DNA of 64,000 nucleotides, from positions 1 to 64,000 of the forward strand of contig CAXTSE010000001.1 of NCBI GenBank assembly GCA_964246985.1, written 5' to 3'. Origin of the DNA: CAXTSE01 sp964246985 (GTDB lineage Bacteria > Actinomycetota > Actinomycetes > Actinomycetales > Microbacteriaceae). Below the pieces are notes generated by a model. That model had not been told where the DNA came from and made no database searches. It saw only the letters and a list, made by a program, of their open reading frames with translations. This document shows positions 1 to 7,962 of this stretch, piece by piece; the stretch's first letter is position 1; every line of letters begins with the position of its first letter. Both the position numbers and the translations under genes were made by a program.

Positions 1-338
1 ACCCGCTCGACCACGTCGCGCGCCTCCATGTCGACCTTGGTGAAACGGACGTAGTTGGAGAGCCGGCCGCCCGGGAATTGCGGGTGCGTGGACAGCGTGC
101 GCTGAGCCTCGTCGACGATGAGCTGCAGCCGGACGGATCCGTCCTCGTCGGCGTACGCGTCGATCGTCGCGAGGATCACGTCGACGAGGAGGTCGTACTG
201 CTCGACCGCGATCGTCCAGCCGTCGAGGCCGTCGGGCCTGGTGGCGTTGAACATCTGGACGCGTCCGCGCTCGCGTGCCGCCGCATCCTCGACCCACGCA
301 CGCTCCGAGACGGGGCCGGCGTAGGGGCTATCCGACAT
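1..338 (-). CDS. Partial hypothetical protein, DUF6958-like
   Basis: The reading frame starts at ATG 338 and runs off the left edge without a stop, giving about 112 residues; the C-terminus is outside the window. The visible protein is soluble with no signal peptide or membrane segment. Its layout (a short target-like strand, an alternating helix reading VEQYDLLVDVILATIDAY, a central helix, then FPGGRLSNYVRFTKVDMEAR) resembles the small DUF6958 family, whose members end with a similar FPGG..K..LEA element. No function is known for that family. The gene is divergent from the PLP enzyme at 422, sharing an 83-base intergenic region. The family call is from memory of the motif pattern and is tentative; the reading frame itself is sound. 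Confidence 0.55.
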   Translation of the reverse strand, partial: MSDSPYAGPVSERAWVEDAAARERGRVQMFNATRPDGLDGWTIAVEQYDLLVDVILATIDAYADEDGSVRLQLIVDEAQRTLSTHPQFPGGRLSNYVRFTKVDMEARDVVER

Positions 339-421
339 AGCGCATCGCGGCGGTCATGGATGATCACTGTACTGAAAAGGCTGCGCGCGGGGTCGTCCTC
401 GGCCGCGGCTAGCATCGCCCT

Positions 422-1567
422 ATGGCCGACGATCAGATCCACCCCGAGAGCCTCGCTGCCCAGGGACTGGGGTGGATCGACGAGACGACGCGGGCGATCA
501 GCCCGCCCGTCCACATGTCGAGCACGTTCCTGCGCGACCCCGACAACGGCTACAGCTCCGGGCGCGTCTACATGCGCGATCAGAACCCCGCCTTCGACCA
601 GGCCGAGGCTCTCGTCACCGAGCTCGAGCACGGCCACGAGACGCTGCTCTTCGCGAGCGGGATGGCCGCGGCGACAGCGGTGTTCCAGGCGCTCCACCCC
701 GGCGACCACGTGCTCGCGCCGCAGGTCATGTACTGGAGCCTCCGCAACTGGCTCACCGGATTCGCCGTGTCGTGGGGGCTCGAGGTCGAGCTGATCGACA
801 TGACCGACGCCGCCGCTGTGCAGGCAGCGATCCGGCCCGGCCAGACGAGGCTGGTGTGGATCGAGACGCCGGCCAACCCGCTCTGGACGATCACCGACAT
901 CGCCGCGGCGGCAGAGGTCGCGCACGCCGCCGGCGCCCTGCTCGCGGTCGACTCGACGGCCGCCACTCCCGTGCTGTCTCAGCCGCTCGACCTGGGTGCC
1001 GACCTCGTGATGCACTCGGCGACCAAGTACCTGAACGGCCACTCCGACCTGACGGCCGGCACCGTCACCACGCGTGCGGACAGCGCGCACTGGCAGCGGC
1101 TGCGCTCTGTGCGCGCTCAGATCGGGGGAACGCTCGGCTCGATGGAGTCGTGGCTGCTGCTGCGCGGCATGCGCACCCTGTTCGTGCGTGTGCGCGCCGC
1201 GAGCGCATCGGCCCAGCGGATCGCGGAGCACTTCCACGGCCACGCCGCGGTCGCCGAGGTGCTCTACCCCGGCCTCCCGACGAGTCACGGCCACGAGCTG
1301 GCGGCTCGGCAGATGCGGGACGGATTCGGCGGCATGCTGTCGCTGCGCGTCGCGGGCGGCGAGCAGGCGGCGATCGCCGTCGCGGCCACGACGCGGCTCT
1401 GGAAGCGCGCCACCTCGCTCGGAGGAGTCGAGAGCCTCATCGAGCACCGGGCCAGCATCGAGGGTGCGGGCTCCCCCGTGCCGCCCGACCTGCTGCGGCT
1501 GTCGGTCGGCATCGAGCATGTCGACGACCTCGTCGCCGACCTCGAGCAGGCTCTCGCCGCGCGTTAG
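422..1567 (+). CDS. PLP-dependent trans-sulfuration family enzyme (cystathionine gamma-synthase/beta-lyase type)
   Basis: 381 residues, the normal length for the Cys/Met-metabolism PLP family (fold type I). The cofactor lysine is visible as SATKYLNGHSD with K202. Other family marks are the SGMAA turn near residue 80, the IETPANP motif near 145 and the SLGGVESL motif near 335. Members catalyse gamma- or beta-elimination or replacement on homoserine or cysteine derivatives in the cytoplasm; the sequence alone does not separate lyase from synthase or methionine gamma-lyase. Neighbours are unrelated, so context does not help. A TAGCAT box at 410-415 ends six bases before ATG 422, which suggests a leaderless transcript and supports this start. 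The stop overlaps the stop of the convergent hydrolase gene by four bases. Confidence 0.88.
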   Translation: MADDQIHPESLAAQGLGWIDETTRAISPPVHMSSTFLRDPDNGYSSGRVYMRDQNPAFDQAEALVTELEHGHETLLFASGMAAATAVFQALHPGDHVLAPQVMYWSLRNWLTGFAVSWGLEVELIDMTDAAAVQAAIRPGQTRLVWIETPANPLWTITDIAAAAEVAHAAGALLAVDSTAATPVLSQPLDLGADLVMHSATKYLNGHSDLTAGTVTTRADSAHWQRLRSVRAQIGGTLGSMESWLLLRGMRTLFVRVRAASASAQRIAEHFHGHAAVAEVLYPGLPTSHGHELAARQMRDGFGGMLSLRVAGGEQAAIAVAATTRLWKRATSLGGVESLIEHRASIEGAGSPVPPDLLRLSVGIEHVDDLVADLEQALAAR

Positions 1568-2283
1568 CCGTCCTCGGGCACGGGTCGGTCGGCGTCCGGC
1601 GCGAGGTCCGGCGGATCCAGCAGCACCGCCAGCTCGCCCAGCACCCGCGGGTCGGCGAGCACGCGGAAGTGACCTCCCGCATCCAGCTCGACGTTCTTGG
1701 CGCCGGGCAGGTGGCTGCCGCCGGGGATGTGCGGATCGAAGCGCCCGTAGACCGAGACGATCCGCGAGTTGATCTCGAGGTGCTCGGCGAGCGCCACGAT
1801 GGTCGTGTCCGACGGGCTGAACATGCGCAGGCTCGGCATGAGCAGGAAGCGCGCGTAGACCGATCCGTTGAACGGGGCCGCGATCGCCAGCATGGATCTG
1901 ACCCGCTCTGCGCCCGCGTCGGTCGACATCGCGTACTTGCCGATGAGTCCGCCCTTGCTGTGGGCGACAAGCGTGACGTCACGCAGGTCGTGCTCGACGA
2001 GGTAGGCCGCCACCTGCTCTGCCGACTCGACCACAGGCCGTGTGTTGAGGCCCGCGAAGTCGAGGACGTGCACCGGGTGACCCTGGCGATGCACCCACAT
2101 CACGAGAGGCTGCATGAACCGCCACGTCTCGTAGACGCCGGGGATCACCACGACCGGCGATCCGCTGCCGCTGACAAGGGATGCCGGGGCGATCCGACTG
2201 GTCGCAGCTCGTGCCTGCCAGTACGCGGCGTAGCCGTAGTCGAGCACCCACGACCGCCAGTTTCCGAGAAGGCGCCTCAGCAC
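1564..2283 (-). CDS. Alpha/beta hydrolase family protein (triacylglycerol lipase-like)
   Basis: About 239 residues. The strand-loop VVVIPGVYETW (oxyanion region) and nucleophile elbow AHSKGG identify an alpha/beta hydrolase of the lipase-like branch; the elbow is HSKGG as in many esterase/lipase-like actinobacterial proteins. A late GGHFRVL supplies the likely catalytic histidine, and FDPHIPGGSH surrounds the acid region. There is no signal peptide, so it is probably cytoplasmic; the substrate is unknown. The frame stays open far upstream, but the best start is GTG 2283, seven bases before the end of the upstream hydrolase and preceded by GAGG six bases away. It overlaps that gene, so the two hydrolases form one translationally coupled pair. 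Confidence 0.8.
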   Translation of the reverse strand: MLRRLLGNWRSWVLDYGYAAYWQARAATSRIAPASLVSGSGSPVVVIPGVYETWRFMQPLVMWVHRQGHPVHVLDFAGLNTRPVVESAEQVAAYLVEHDLRDVTLVAHSKGGLIGKYAMSTDAGAERVRSMLAIAAPFNGSVYARFLLMPSLRMFSPSDTTIVALAEHLEINSRIVSVYGRFDPHIPGGSHLPGAKNVELDAGGHFRVLADPRVLGELAVLLDPPDLAPDADRPVPEDG

Positions 2284-3041
2284 GCGCGCCTCACGAACGA
2301 GCTGATGGCGGAGGCGACGGCCCGCGGCGCCGAGTGCTGCACGTTGTGTCGATGGCCCGGCACGATGACGAGCGATCCCCGCCTCGCCGCGTCGCGCAGG
2401 CGCCGTGTCCAGTCGAGCTTCGCGATGGGGTCGTTCCCGCCCCGCACGACGAGGAGCGGTACCGCCAGGAGCCTCGCGCGTTCCTCGATGCGGTACTCGA
2501 GCATGTGGCGCAGGTGGCGCGTGAACCAGATCGGACCGCAGAGCAGGTAGTCGACCAGCACGAGAGCATTGGTGACGGGCGGCTCGCCCGCGATGTCGCG
2601 CGACAGGTCGATGAACTGCGCGACCGCGTTGCGCCGCCGGTCGTTCGTCACGGGGCCGATCACGACCACGCCGCGTGCCAGATCCGGGCGCCGCACCGCC
2701 AGCTCGACCACCCACTGCGATCCCATCGAGTGTCCCACCAGGACGGCGTCACGGACCCCGAGCCGATCGAGCACTGCGGCGATCCCATCGGCCATCCCAC
2801 CCACATCGGGCGACGACGGCGACTTCGGCAGGCCGCCGAATCCGACGAGGTCGAGCGAGTGCACGACGCCCGTGCGAGCGAGCTCGCGATGCAGCCGAGC
2901 CATGTAGCGGTGCGACGTGCCGAGCCCGTGCACCAGGACGAAGGACCGCGGATCGGCCCGGAGCGTGCGCCCCGTCGACCGCACGTCGAACCGCAACCCG
3001 AACGCCGTCAGCTTGCGGACGCGGATCGGCTCAGGTGACAC
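2277..3041 (-). CDS. Alpha/beta fold hydrolase
   Basis: 254 residues. The complete catalytic set is visible: oxyanion VLVHGLGTS near residue 37, nucleophile GHSMGS near residue 105, acid GGNDPI near 210 and histidine in HRHNVQH near 236. This is the classic alpha/beta hydrolase_1 (Pfam AB_hydrolase) layout; reaction and substrate are not deducible. The start is GTG 3041: a TACGGT box at 3048-3053 (minus strand) ends six bases upstream, typical of the leaderless genes in this window. It is the first gene of a two-gene unit with the hydrolase at 1564-2283. Confidence 0.85.
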   Translation of the reverse strand: MSPEPIRVRKLTAFGLRFDVRSTGRTLRADPRSFVLVHGLGTSHRYMARLHRELARTGVVHSLDLVGFGGLPKSPSSPDVGGMADGIAAVLDRLGVRDAVLVGHSMGSQWVVELAVRRPDLARGVVVIGPVTNDRRRNAVAQFIDLSRDIAGEPPVTNALVLVDYLLCGPIWFTRHLRHMLEYRIEERARLLAVPLLVVRGGNDPIAKLDWTRRLRDAARRGSLVIVPGHRHNVQHSAPRAVASAISSFVRRAC

Positions 3042-3093
3042 AGCCCGACCGTACGCGAGGCGACTGCGCGACGGCAGCGCCTTGACTTCTGCT

Positions 3094-3453
3094 CTAGCCG
3101 ACCTGGCGCTCGATGGGAACGGAGCGCTCAGTCACGACGTCGCCCGTGTGCAGGGTGGTCTTGGTCTCGATCAGGACGATCCCGACCTCCTCCTCGGCGA
3201 CCGGGTTGTGGCGGACGCCCTTCGGCACCGTGAAGAAGTCGCCGGGACCCAGCACGACGTCCTCCCGATCCTCGAACTGGATGCGGAGGGTGCCGTAGAC
3301 GATCAGGAACAGCTCATCCTCGTCCTCGTGCGCGTGCCAGACGAACTCGCCCTTGAGCTTCGCGACCTTCACGAACTGGTCGTTGACCTCGCCGACGACG
3401 CGCGGCGTCCAGTAGTCGGTGACCTGCTCGAGCTCGGTGGCGAAGTTCGTCAT
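3094..3453 (-). CDS. Cupin domain-containing protein
   Basis: 119 residues forming a single small beta-barrel cupin. Motif 1 is visible as WHAHEDEDELFLIVYG (metal-ligand histidines and glutamate), and motif 2 as PGDFFTVPKGVRHNPVA with its histidine. Single-domain cupins of this type bind a metal and either act as small enzymes or as sensor domains; none can be chosen here. ATG 3453 is preferred over an upstream in-frame ATG because the cupin fold starts immediately after MTNFATELEQV. The gene lies downstream of tRNA-fMet on the same strand, separated by a hairpin terminator, so it probably has its own promoter. Confidence 0.85.
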   Translation of the reverse strand: MTNFATELEQVTDYWTPRVVGEVNDQFVKVAKLKGEFVWHAHEDEDELFLIVYGTLRIQFEDREDVVLGPGDFFTVPKGVRHNPVAEEEVGIVLIETKTTLHTGDVVTERSVPIERQVG

Positions 3454-3501
3454 TGCTCGAGCCTGCCACGACACCGGCCAGGGATCCCTCGAGAGAAGCA
3501 G

Positions 3502-3532
3502 AAGGCCCCGGATCCATCGGATCCGGGGCCTT
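3502..3532 (-). terminator. Hairpin terminator downstream of tRNA-fMet
   Basis: A perfect inverted repeat with 14-base arms (AAGGCCCCGGATCC and its complement) and a three-base loop lies 7 bases beyond the 3' end of the tRNA. On the minus strand it is followed by a pyrimidine-rich CTGCTTCTCTC rather than a pure T run. It most likely terminates the tRNA transcript before the cupin gene. Confidence 0.75.
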
Positions 3533-3539
3533 CATTCTG

Positions 3540-3613
3540 TTGCGGGGACAGGATTTGAACCTGCGACCTCTGGGTTATGAGCCCAGCGAGCTACCGAACT
3601 GCTCCACCCCGCG
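3540..3613 (-). tRNA. tRNA-fMet (initiator, anticodon CAU)
   Basis: The minus strand folds as a 74-base cloverleaf with anticodon loop CTCATAA. Two initiator hallmarks are present: the unpaired C1-A72 at the end of the acceptor stem (5' C followed by GCGGGG, 3' CCCCGC followed by A), and three consecutive G-C pairs at the base of the anticodon stem (CTGGG/CCCAG). The T arm reads GCAGGTTCAAATCCTG. The 3' CCA is not fully encoded (ACA follows the acceptor stem), so CCA would be added enzymatically. Confidence 0.96.
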
Positions 3614-3670
3614 TCACAAGGAGATATGTTACCAGGGTTTCGAGGCGGGTGCTGACGGAGCCCGTCGGCC

Positions 3671-3722
3671 GAGCCTGTCGAGATCTATCCCGCGTTACGC
3701 GGGGCTTGGTCTCGGCAAGCTC
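3671..3722. repeat. Imperfect inverted repeat with inner palindrome (REP-like)
   Basis: Outer arms GAGCCTGTCGAGA (3671-3683) and TCTCGGCAAGCTC (3710-3722) are inverted with two mismatches. Between them sits a perfect six-base stem CCCGCG/CGCGGG with loop TTA (3689-3703). It occupies most of the 126-base gap between the tRNA and the UPF0182 gene, and could act as a bidirectional transcript end. The core GAGCCTGTCGAG recurs inside the transporter gene at 36333. Confidence 0.6.
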
Positions 3723-3739
3723 GACCGGCGGCTGGAGTG

Positions 3740-6628
3740 CTAGCCGACGGACGCTGCGATCGCGGCCTCGACCGCATCCTGCATCCGCTGGTCGGCCTCG
3801 GCTGCGGCGACCAGGTCGCCGGCGGCGTAAGCCGCGGTGCGGTCGGCCAGGGCCGCCTGGTAGTCGGACAGCGCCTGCTGCAGAGCCGCGTTGTCACCGC
3901 TGCCGGTGCCGGTCCCCGGATCCTCTGGAGTCGTCGGGTCGGTCGGATCGACCGGCGTCGTGGGATCCGTCGGATCCACCGAGCCGTCGCCCGCATCCGC
4001 GCCGGAGTCGCCGCCGAAGAGAGAGTCGAGCGCAGCATCCAGGGTGTCCTCGAAGGCCACCTTGTCGCCGAACGCCACGAGCACCTTCCGCAGCAGCGGG
4101 TAGCTGGTGCTTCCGGTCGACTCGACGTAGACCGGCTGGACATAGAGCAGACCACCGCCGACGGGCAGGGTGAGCAGGTTGCCTCGGGTGACCTTGGTCG
4201 CGCCCTGCTCCAGCAGGTTCAGCTGGTTGGCGATCGTGTCATCCGAGGTGAACTGGTTCTGCACCTGGCCGGGGCCGGGCACCGTGTTCGCGCTGGGCAA
4301 GGTCAGCAGCGTCAGCTTGCCGTAATCCGGACCGGCGTCGGAGTTCACCGCCAGGTAGCCGGTCAGCACGTTCTGGCTGTCGCTCGATCCGGTGCGCGGG
4401 ATGTACGTCGAGTACAGCGTGAACGCGGGGTCGTCGGTCCCTGGGACCTGCATCGTCAGGTAGTACGGCGGCTGCGCGGGTGCCGGGTCGGGCTGCGTCG
4501 GGTCGTCGGGGGTGACCCACGCCTCGTTGCCTGAGTAGAACTCGTCGGAGTCGGTGACGTGGTACGTCTCGATGATCGAGCGCTGCACCTTGAAGAGGTC
4601 GGCCGGGTAGCGCACGTGCGCCATCAGGTCCTCGCTCATGTCCGAGACGGGCTTGATGGTGGTCGGGTAGACCTTCTGCCAGGTCTTGAGGATCGGGTCC
4701 TCGTCATCCCAGGCGTAGAGCGTCACCTCGCCGCTGTACGCGTCGACCGTCGCCTTCACCGAGTTGCGGATGTAGTTGATGTCGTCGAGCGCGTAGCCCT
4801 GCGCGGGCGTGTACGTGTCGGCGATGCTGCCCGAGAGCGACTGGATCTTGGAGTACGGGTAGGCCGCGCTGGTGGTGTAGCCGTCGACGATCCAGACCAC
4901 CCGGCCGTCGACCACGGCCGGATAGCTGTCGGAGTCGAGGGTGAGGTAGGGAGCGACCTTCTGCACGCGCTGGATCGGGTTGCGGTCGTACAGGATCTGC
5001 GACTGGTCGGTCACACCGCTCGAGAGCACGATCTGCTCGGACTGGAACTTGATGGCGTAGATGATGCGCTTGAAGATGTTGTCGAGCACCGGTCCGCCGT
5101 CGCCCGAGTAGATCGTCGTGGCGTTGGAGTCGTTCTCCTCGTCGCCGGACGGGTAGTCGAGCTCGATCGGCGTCGAGTCGGCCGGGGCGCCCACGATCGA
5201 GTACGCCGGAGACGACTCACCGAAGTAGATGCGGGGCTCGAAGTCGCCGAGCAGACCCGTCGACGGGATGCCCGACTCGAGGAACACGGGCTGGCCGTCG
5301 GCCGCGCGCTGGTTGCCGTAGGCGGCCACGACGCCGAAGCCGTGGGTGTAGACGAGGGTGTTGTTGTACCAGGTGTTGGAGCTCTGGCCCTCCTCGTTGA
5401 GCTCGCGCACCGCGATCACGGTGTCCTGCGTGGCCCCGTCGATCGTGTACCTGTCGACGTCGAGGTGGGGCGCGAACTGGTAGTACTGCCGCACGCGCTC
5501 GAGCTGCGCGAAGGTGCGGGTGACGAGCGCGGGGTCGAGGATGCGGATGTTGGCGGTCGTCTCGGCGTCGGCACGCAGGCCGCCGGCCTCCGCGTCCGTC
5601 GACGCCTGATACGGGATCGTCTCGATGTCGTTGAGGCCGTAGGCGGTGCGGGTGGCGCTGATGGCGTCGTCGATGTACTGGGCCTCGAGCGTGCGGGCGT
5701 TGGGCTCGACGCGGAAGCGCTCGATGATCGCCGGGTAGATCGACCCGACGACGAGGCTCGACACGATGAGCAGAGCGGTGCCGATGAGCGGCAGGCGCCA
5801 GCGGCCGATGACCGCGGTGACGATCGCGAGCACGGCGACCAGGGCCGCGATGCCGGCGAGGATCGTGCGGCCGGGGATCACCGCGTTGACGTCGGTGTAG
5901 CCGGCGCCGGTGAAGATGCTGCCTTCGCTGGTCACGGTCGCGTACTGGTCGAACCAGATGCTGGCGGCCTGGATGGCGAGGTAGATCGCGGCCGTGACCG
6001 CGAGCTGGATGCGGGCGGAGCGCGTGATGCGCACCTCGCGCCCCGAGACGCGGATTCCGCCGTACAGGTAGCTGGTCGCGAGGGCGGCGAGGCCGGCGAC
6101 GAGCACGATCGCCGAGGCGTACCCCAGCACCCCGCGGATGAACGGGAGCTCGTAGATGAAGAACGAGACGTCGAGGCCGAAGCGCGGATCGGTCGTGCCG
6201 AATGCGGTGCGGTTGAAGTACTGCAGGACGGTGTCCCAGCGGGCGGCCGTCGAGACGCCGACGAAGACGCCGAGCACGATCGGGATGCCGAACATCGCGA
6301 GGCGCCGCAGCGGCTCGATGACCTGCTGGTAGCGGTCGAGCTGCGAGTTGAGCTTCGCGTAGACAGGGCGGGCGCGGAACGCGATGGCGATGCTCAGCCA
6401 GACGATGAACGCCATGGCGACGAAGCCGACGAGGAACATGATGGCCGCTGCGAACCACTGCGTGGTGAGCACGCCGAGGAATCCGAGCTGGTCGAACCAC
6501 AGCACCTCGGTGTAGAGGCCGGCGAACGCGAAGAACGCGATGACCAGGACGGCCAGGATGGCGGCGGTGATGGCGAGAGATGCACGCAGACGCGACGGGG
6601 CGGGGCGGCTGCTGGGGGAGGTCGTCAA
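3740..6628 (-). CDS. UPF0182 family large membrane protein
   Basis: 962 residues, the usual length for UPF0182. The N-terminal third carries about seven hydrophobic helices (first at residues ~20-40, VLVIAFFAFAGLYTEVLWF), with the family signature LGYASAIV and WFDQ elements; the long remainder is a predicted extracytoplasmic domain containing the conserved NTWYNNTLVYTHGFG. The C-terminus holds a low-complexity D-P-T linker (PTDPTTP repeated) followed by an alanine-rich helix. Function is unknown. The frame is open far upstream, but TTG 6628 is preferred: AGGAAG lies seven bases before it and the first membrane helix begins soon after. Homologues sit beside the same PDZ protease in mycobacteria (Rv3193c/Rv3194c). 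Confidence 0.92.
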   Translation of the reverse strand: MTTSPSSRPAPSRLRASLAITAAILAVLVIAFFAFAGLYTEVLWFDQLGFLGVLTTQWFAAAIMFLVGFVAMAFIVWLSIAIAFRARPVYAKLNSQLDRYQQVIEPLRRLAMFGIPIVLGVFVGVSTAARWDTVLQYFNRTAFGTTDPRFGLDVSFFIYELPFIRGVLGYASAIVLVAGLAALATSYLYGGIRVSGREVRITRSARIQLAVTAAIYLAIQAASIWFDQYATVTSEGSIFTGAGYTDVNAVIPGRTILAGIAALVAVLAIVTAVIGRWRLPLIGTALLIVSSLVVGSIYPAIIERFRVEPNARTLEAQYIDDAISATRTAYGLNDIETIPYQASTDAEAGGLRADAETTANIRILDPALVTRTFAQLERVRQYYQFAPHLDVDRYTIDGATQDTVIAVRELNEEGQSSNTWYNNTLVYTHGFGVVAAYGNQRAADGQPVFLESGIPSTGLLGDFEPRIYFGESSPAYSIVGAPADSTPIELDYPSGDEENDSNATTIYSGDGGPVLDNIFKRIIYAIKFQSEQIVLSSGVTDQSQILYDRNPIQRVQKVAPYLTLDSDSYPAVVDGRVVWIVDGYTTSAAYPYSKIQSLSGSIADTYTPAQGYALDDINYIRNSVKATVDAYSGEVTLYAWDDEDPILKTWQKVYPTTIKPVSDMSEDLMAHVRYPADLFKVQRSIIETYHVTDSDEFYSGNEAWVTPDDPTQPDPAPAQPPYYLTMQVPGTDDPAFTLYSTYIPRTGSSDSQNVLTGYLAVNSDAGPDYGKLTLLTLPSANTVPGPGQVQNQFTSDDTIANQLNLLEQGATKVTRGNLLTLPVGGGLLYVQPVYVESTGSTSYPLLRKVLVAFGDKVAFEDTLDAALDSLFGGDSGADAGDGSVDPTDPTTPVDPTDPTTPEDPGTGTGSGDNAALQQALSDYQAALADRTAAYAAGDLVAAAEADQRMQDAVEAAIAASVG

Positions 6629-6726
6629 CGAAGGGCTTCCTGTCGGCGGGTCCGTCGTGGTGACGGTCGCCCCGATTCTAGGGGCCAGTTCTGGGGGAAC
6701 GCCGGGGGAGGCATGCCTGCGATGGG

Positions 6727-7863
6727 CTACTCGCAGGTGGGCAGATCGCCCGTGTCCCCGCCGGAGGCGATGCGCTCGACGATCTCGATCGAGTCGTCGA
6801 GCGACGCCGTCGCGAAGACGGTGATGCCCGACGGCACGTGCCCGACGACCTCGTCGCAGTTGTCGGCGGGTGCCAGGAACCAGTCGGCCCCCGCGTCCCG
6901 CGCGCCGTAGAGCTTCTGGCGGATGCCGCCGATCGGCCCCACTGTGCCGTCGGGCGCGATCGTCCCGGTCCCGGCGACGTGCTCTCCGTCGACGAGCGCG
7001 CCCGGCGTCAGCTTGTCGTAGATGGCTAGTGCGAACATCATCCCCGCGCTCGGTCCGCCGACGTTGTCGAGGGTGACCCCGACATCGACCGGGAAGTCGT
7101 AGGTCGCGCCCGTGAGGATGCCGATGACCGGCACCGCGGGGTCGTCTTCCGACGGCGCAGGGGTGAGCGTCACGGTCAGGTCCCTGCCGTCGCGGCGGAT
7201 GTCGATGCTGAGCGCCGCATCCGTGCCGTTGGCGGCGATGGCGGCCCGCAGCTCGTCCGGGTCGCCGATCGGCACGCCGTCGACCGCGACGATCTCGTCG
7301 CCCGCCTCCAGCACGCCGTCGGCGGGCGCGCCCGCCTGCACCCCCGCCGCGATGACGGTCGTCTCGAAGGGGATGTCGAGCTCGGTGAGAGCGGCGGCGA
7401 CGGCCGACGACTGCGAGTTCTGCATGTCGATCGAGCTCTCCTCGTCGGACTGCTCCTCGGTCTGACCCTCGGGGTACACCGCGTCGACCGGCAGCACTCC
7501 GCGGGTCGGATCGAACCACGCCAGCGCGACCTGCACCCAGGTGCGGGGGTTCTCGCGGGAGCCGTCGACATAGACCGTGAGCATGTCGAGCTCGCCCTCG
7601 GTCGGATACGTCGTCGCATCGGGGATGTCGATCAGCGGCACGTCGTCGCCGTCGATCTCGACGCTGCCGAGGGTGTCGTAGACGGGTCCGGGACGCTCGA
7701 TCACGTACGGGGAGGGGAGCATGCCGATCGAGACGGCGCCGACGACGGCGCCCACGAGCAGCACCCACCCGACGGCCGGCCCGACGTCGCGCCGGCGCTG
7801 CTGTCGCCGCACCGGATCGTCGCCGGAGCCCCCGCCCGAGACGTCGTCGATGAGGTGGGACAC
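6727..7863 (-). CDS. YlbL-family membrane protease with PDZ and Lon-like (S16) domains
   Basis: 378 residues. A membrane anchor at about residues 30-50 (VGWVLLVGAVVGAVSIGML) is followed by an extracytoplasmic region, a PDZ domain (about 160-230, with AGVQAGAPADGVLEAGDEIVAVDG) and a C-terminal Lon-type protease domain. The Ser-Lys dyad is visible: GGPSAGMM gives the serine and GGIRQKLYGA the lysine. The family is proposed to degrade membrane or envelope substrates; its target here is unknown. Start GTG 7863 has AAGG six bases upstream. It is probably co-oriented with the UPF0182 gene, which starts 98 bases downstream, and divergent from the zincin-like gene at 7963. Confidence 0.92.
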   Translation of the reverse strand: MSHLIDDVSGGGSGDDPVRRQQRRRDVGPAVGWVLLVGAVVGAVSIGMLPSPYVIERPGPVYDTLGSVEIDGDDVPLIDIPDATTYPTEGELDMLTVYVDGSRENPRTWVQVALAWFDPTRGVLPVDAVYPEGQTEEQSDEESSIDMQNSQSSAVAAALTELDIPFETTVIAAGVQAGAPADGVLEAGDEIVAVDGVPIGDPDELRAAIAANGTDAALSIDIRRDGRDLTVTLTPAPSEDDPAVPVIGILTGATYDFPVDVGVTLDNVGGPSAGMMFALAIYDKLTPGALVDGEHVAGTGTIAPDGTVGPIGGIRQKLYGARDAGADWFLAPADNCDEVVGHVPSGITVFATASLDDSIEIVERIASGGDTGDLPTCE

Positions 7864-7962
7864 GGACTGCCTTCTGATCTGTTCGCTGTCGGCGCATCGC
7901 CCGCGGCCTTCAGCCTAGGCGAATCCCGGACACCCCCGGCTGGCCGGGCTACCGTAGATCGC

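Noticed and set aside
3540..3613. Elongator tRNA-Met
   Set aside because: The C1-A72 mismatch and three G-C pairs in the anticodon stem mark an initiator tRNA.
4559..6910. A 783-codon open frame on the + strand opposite the UPF0182 gene
   Set aside because: Antisense shadow of a conserved membrane protein; composition is repetitive D/V/R/G with no motif or promoter.
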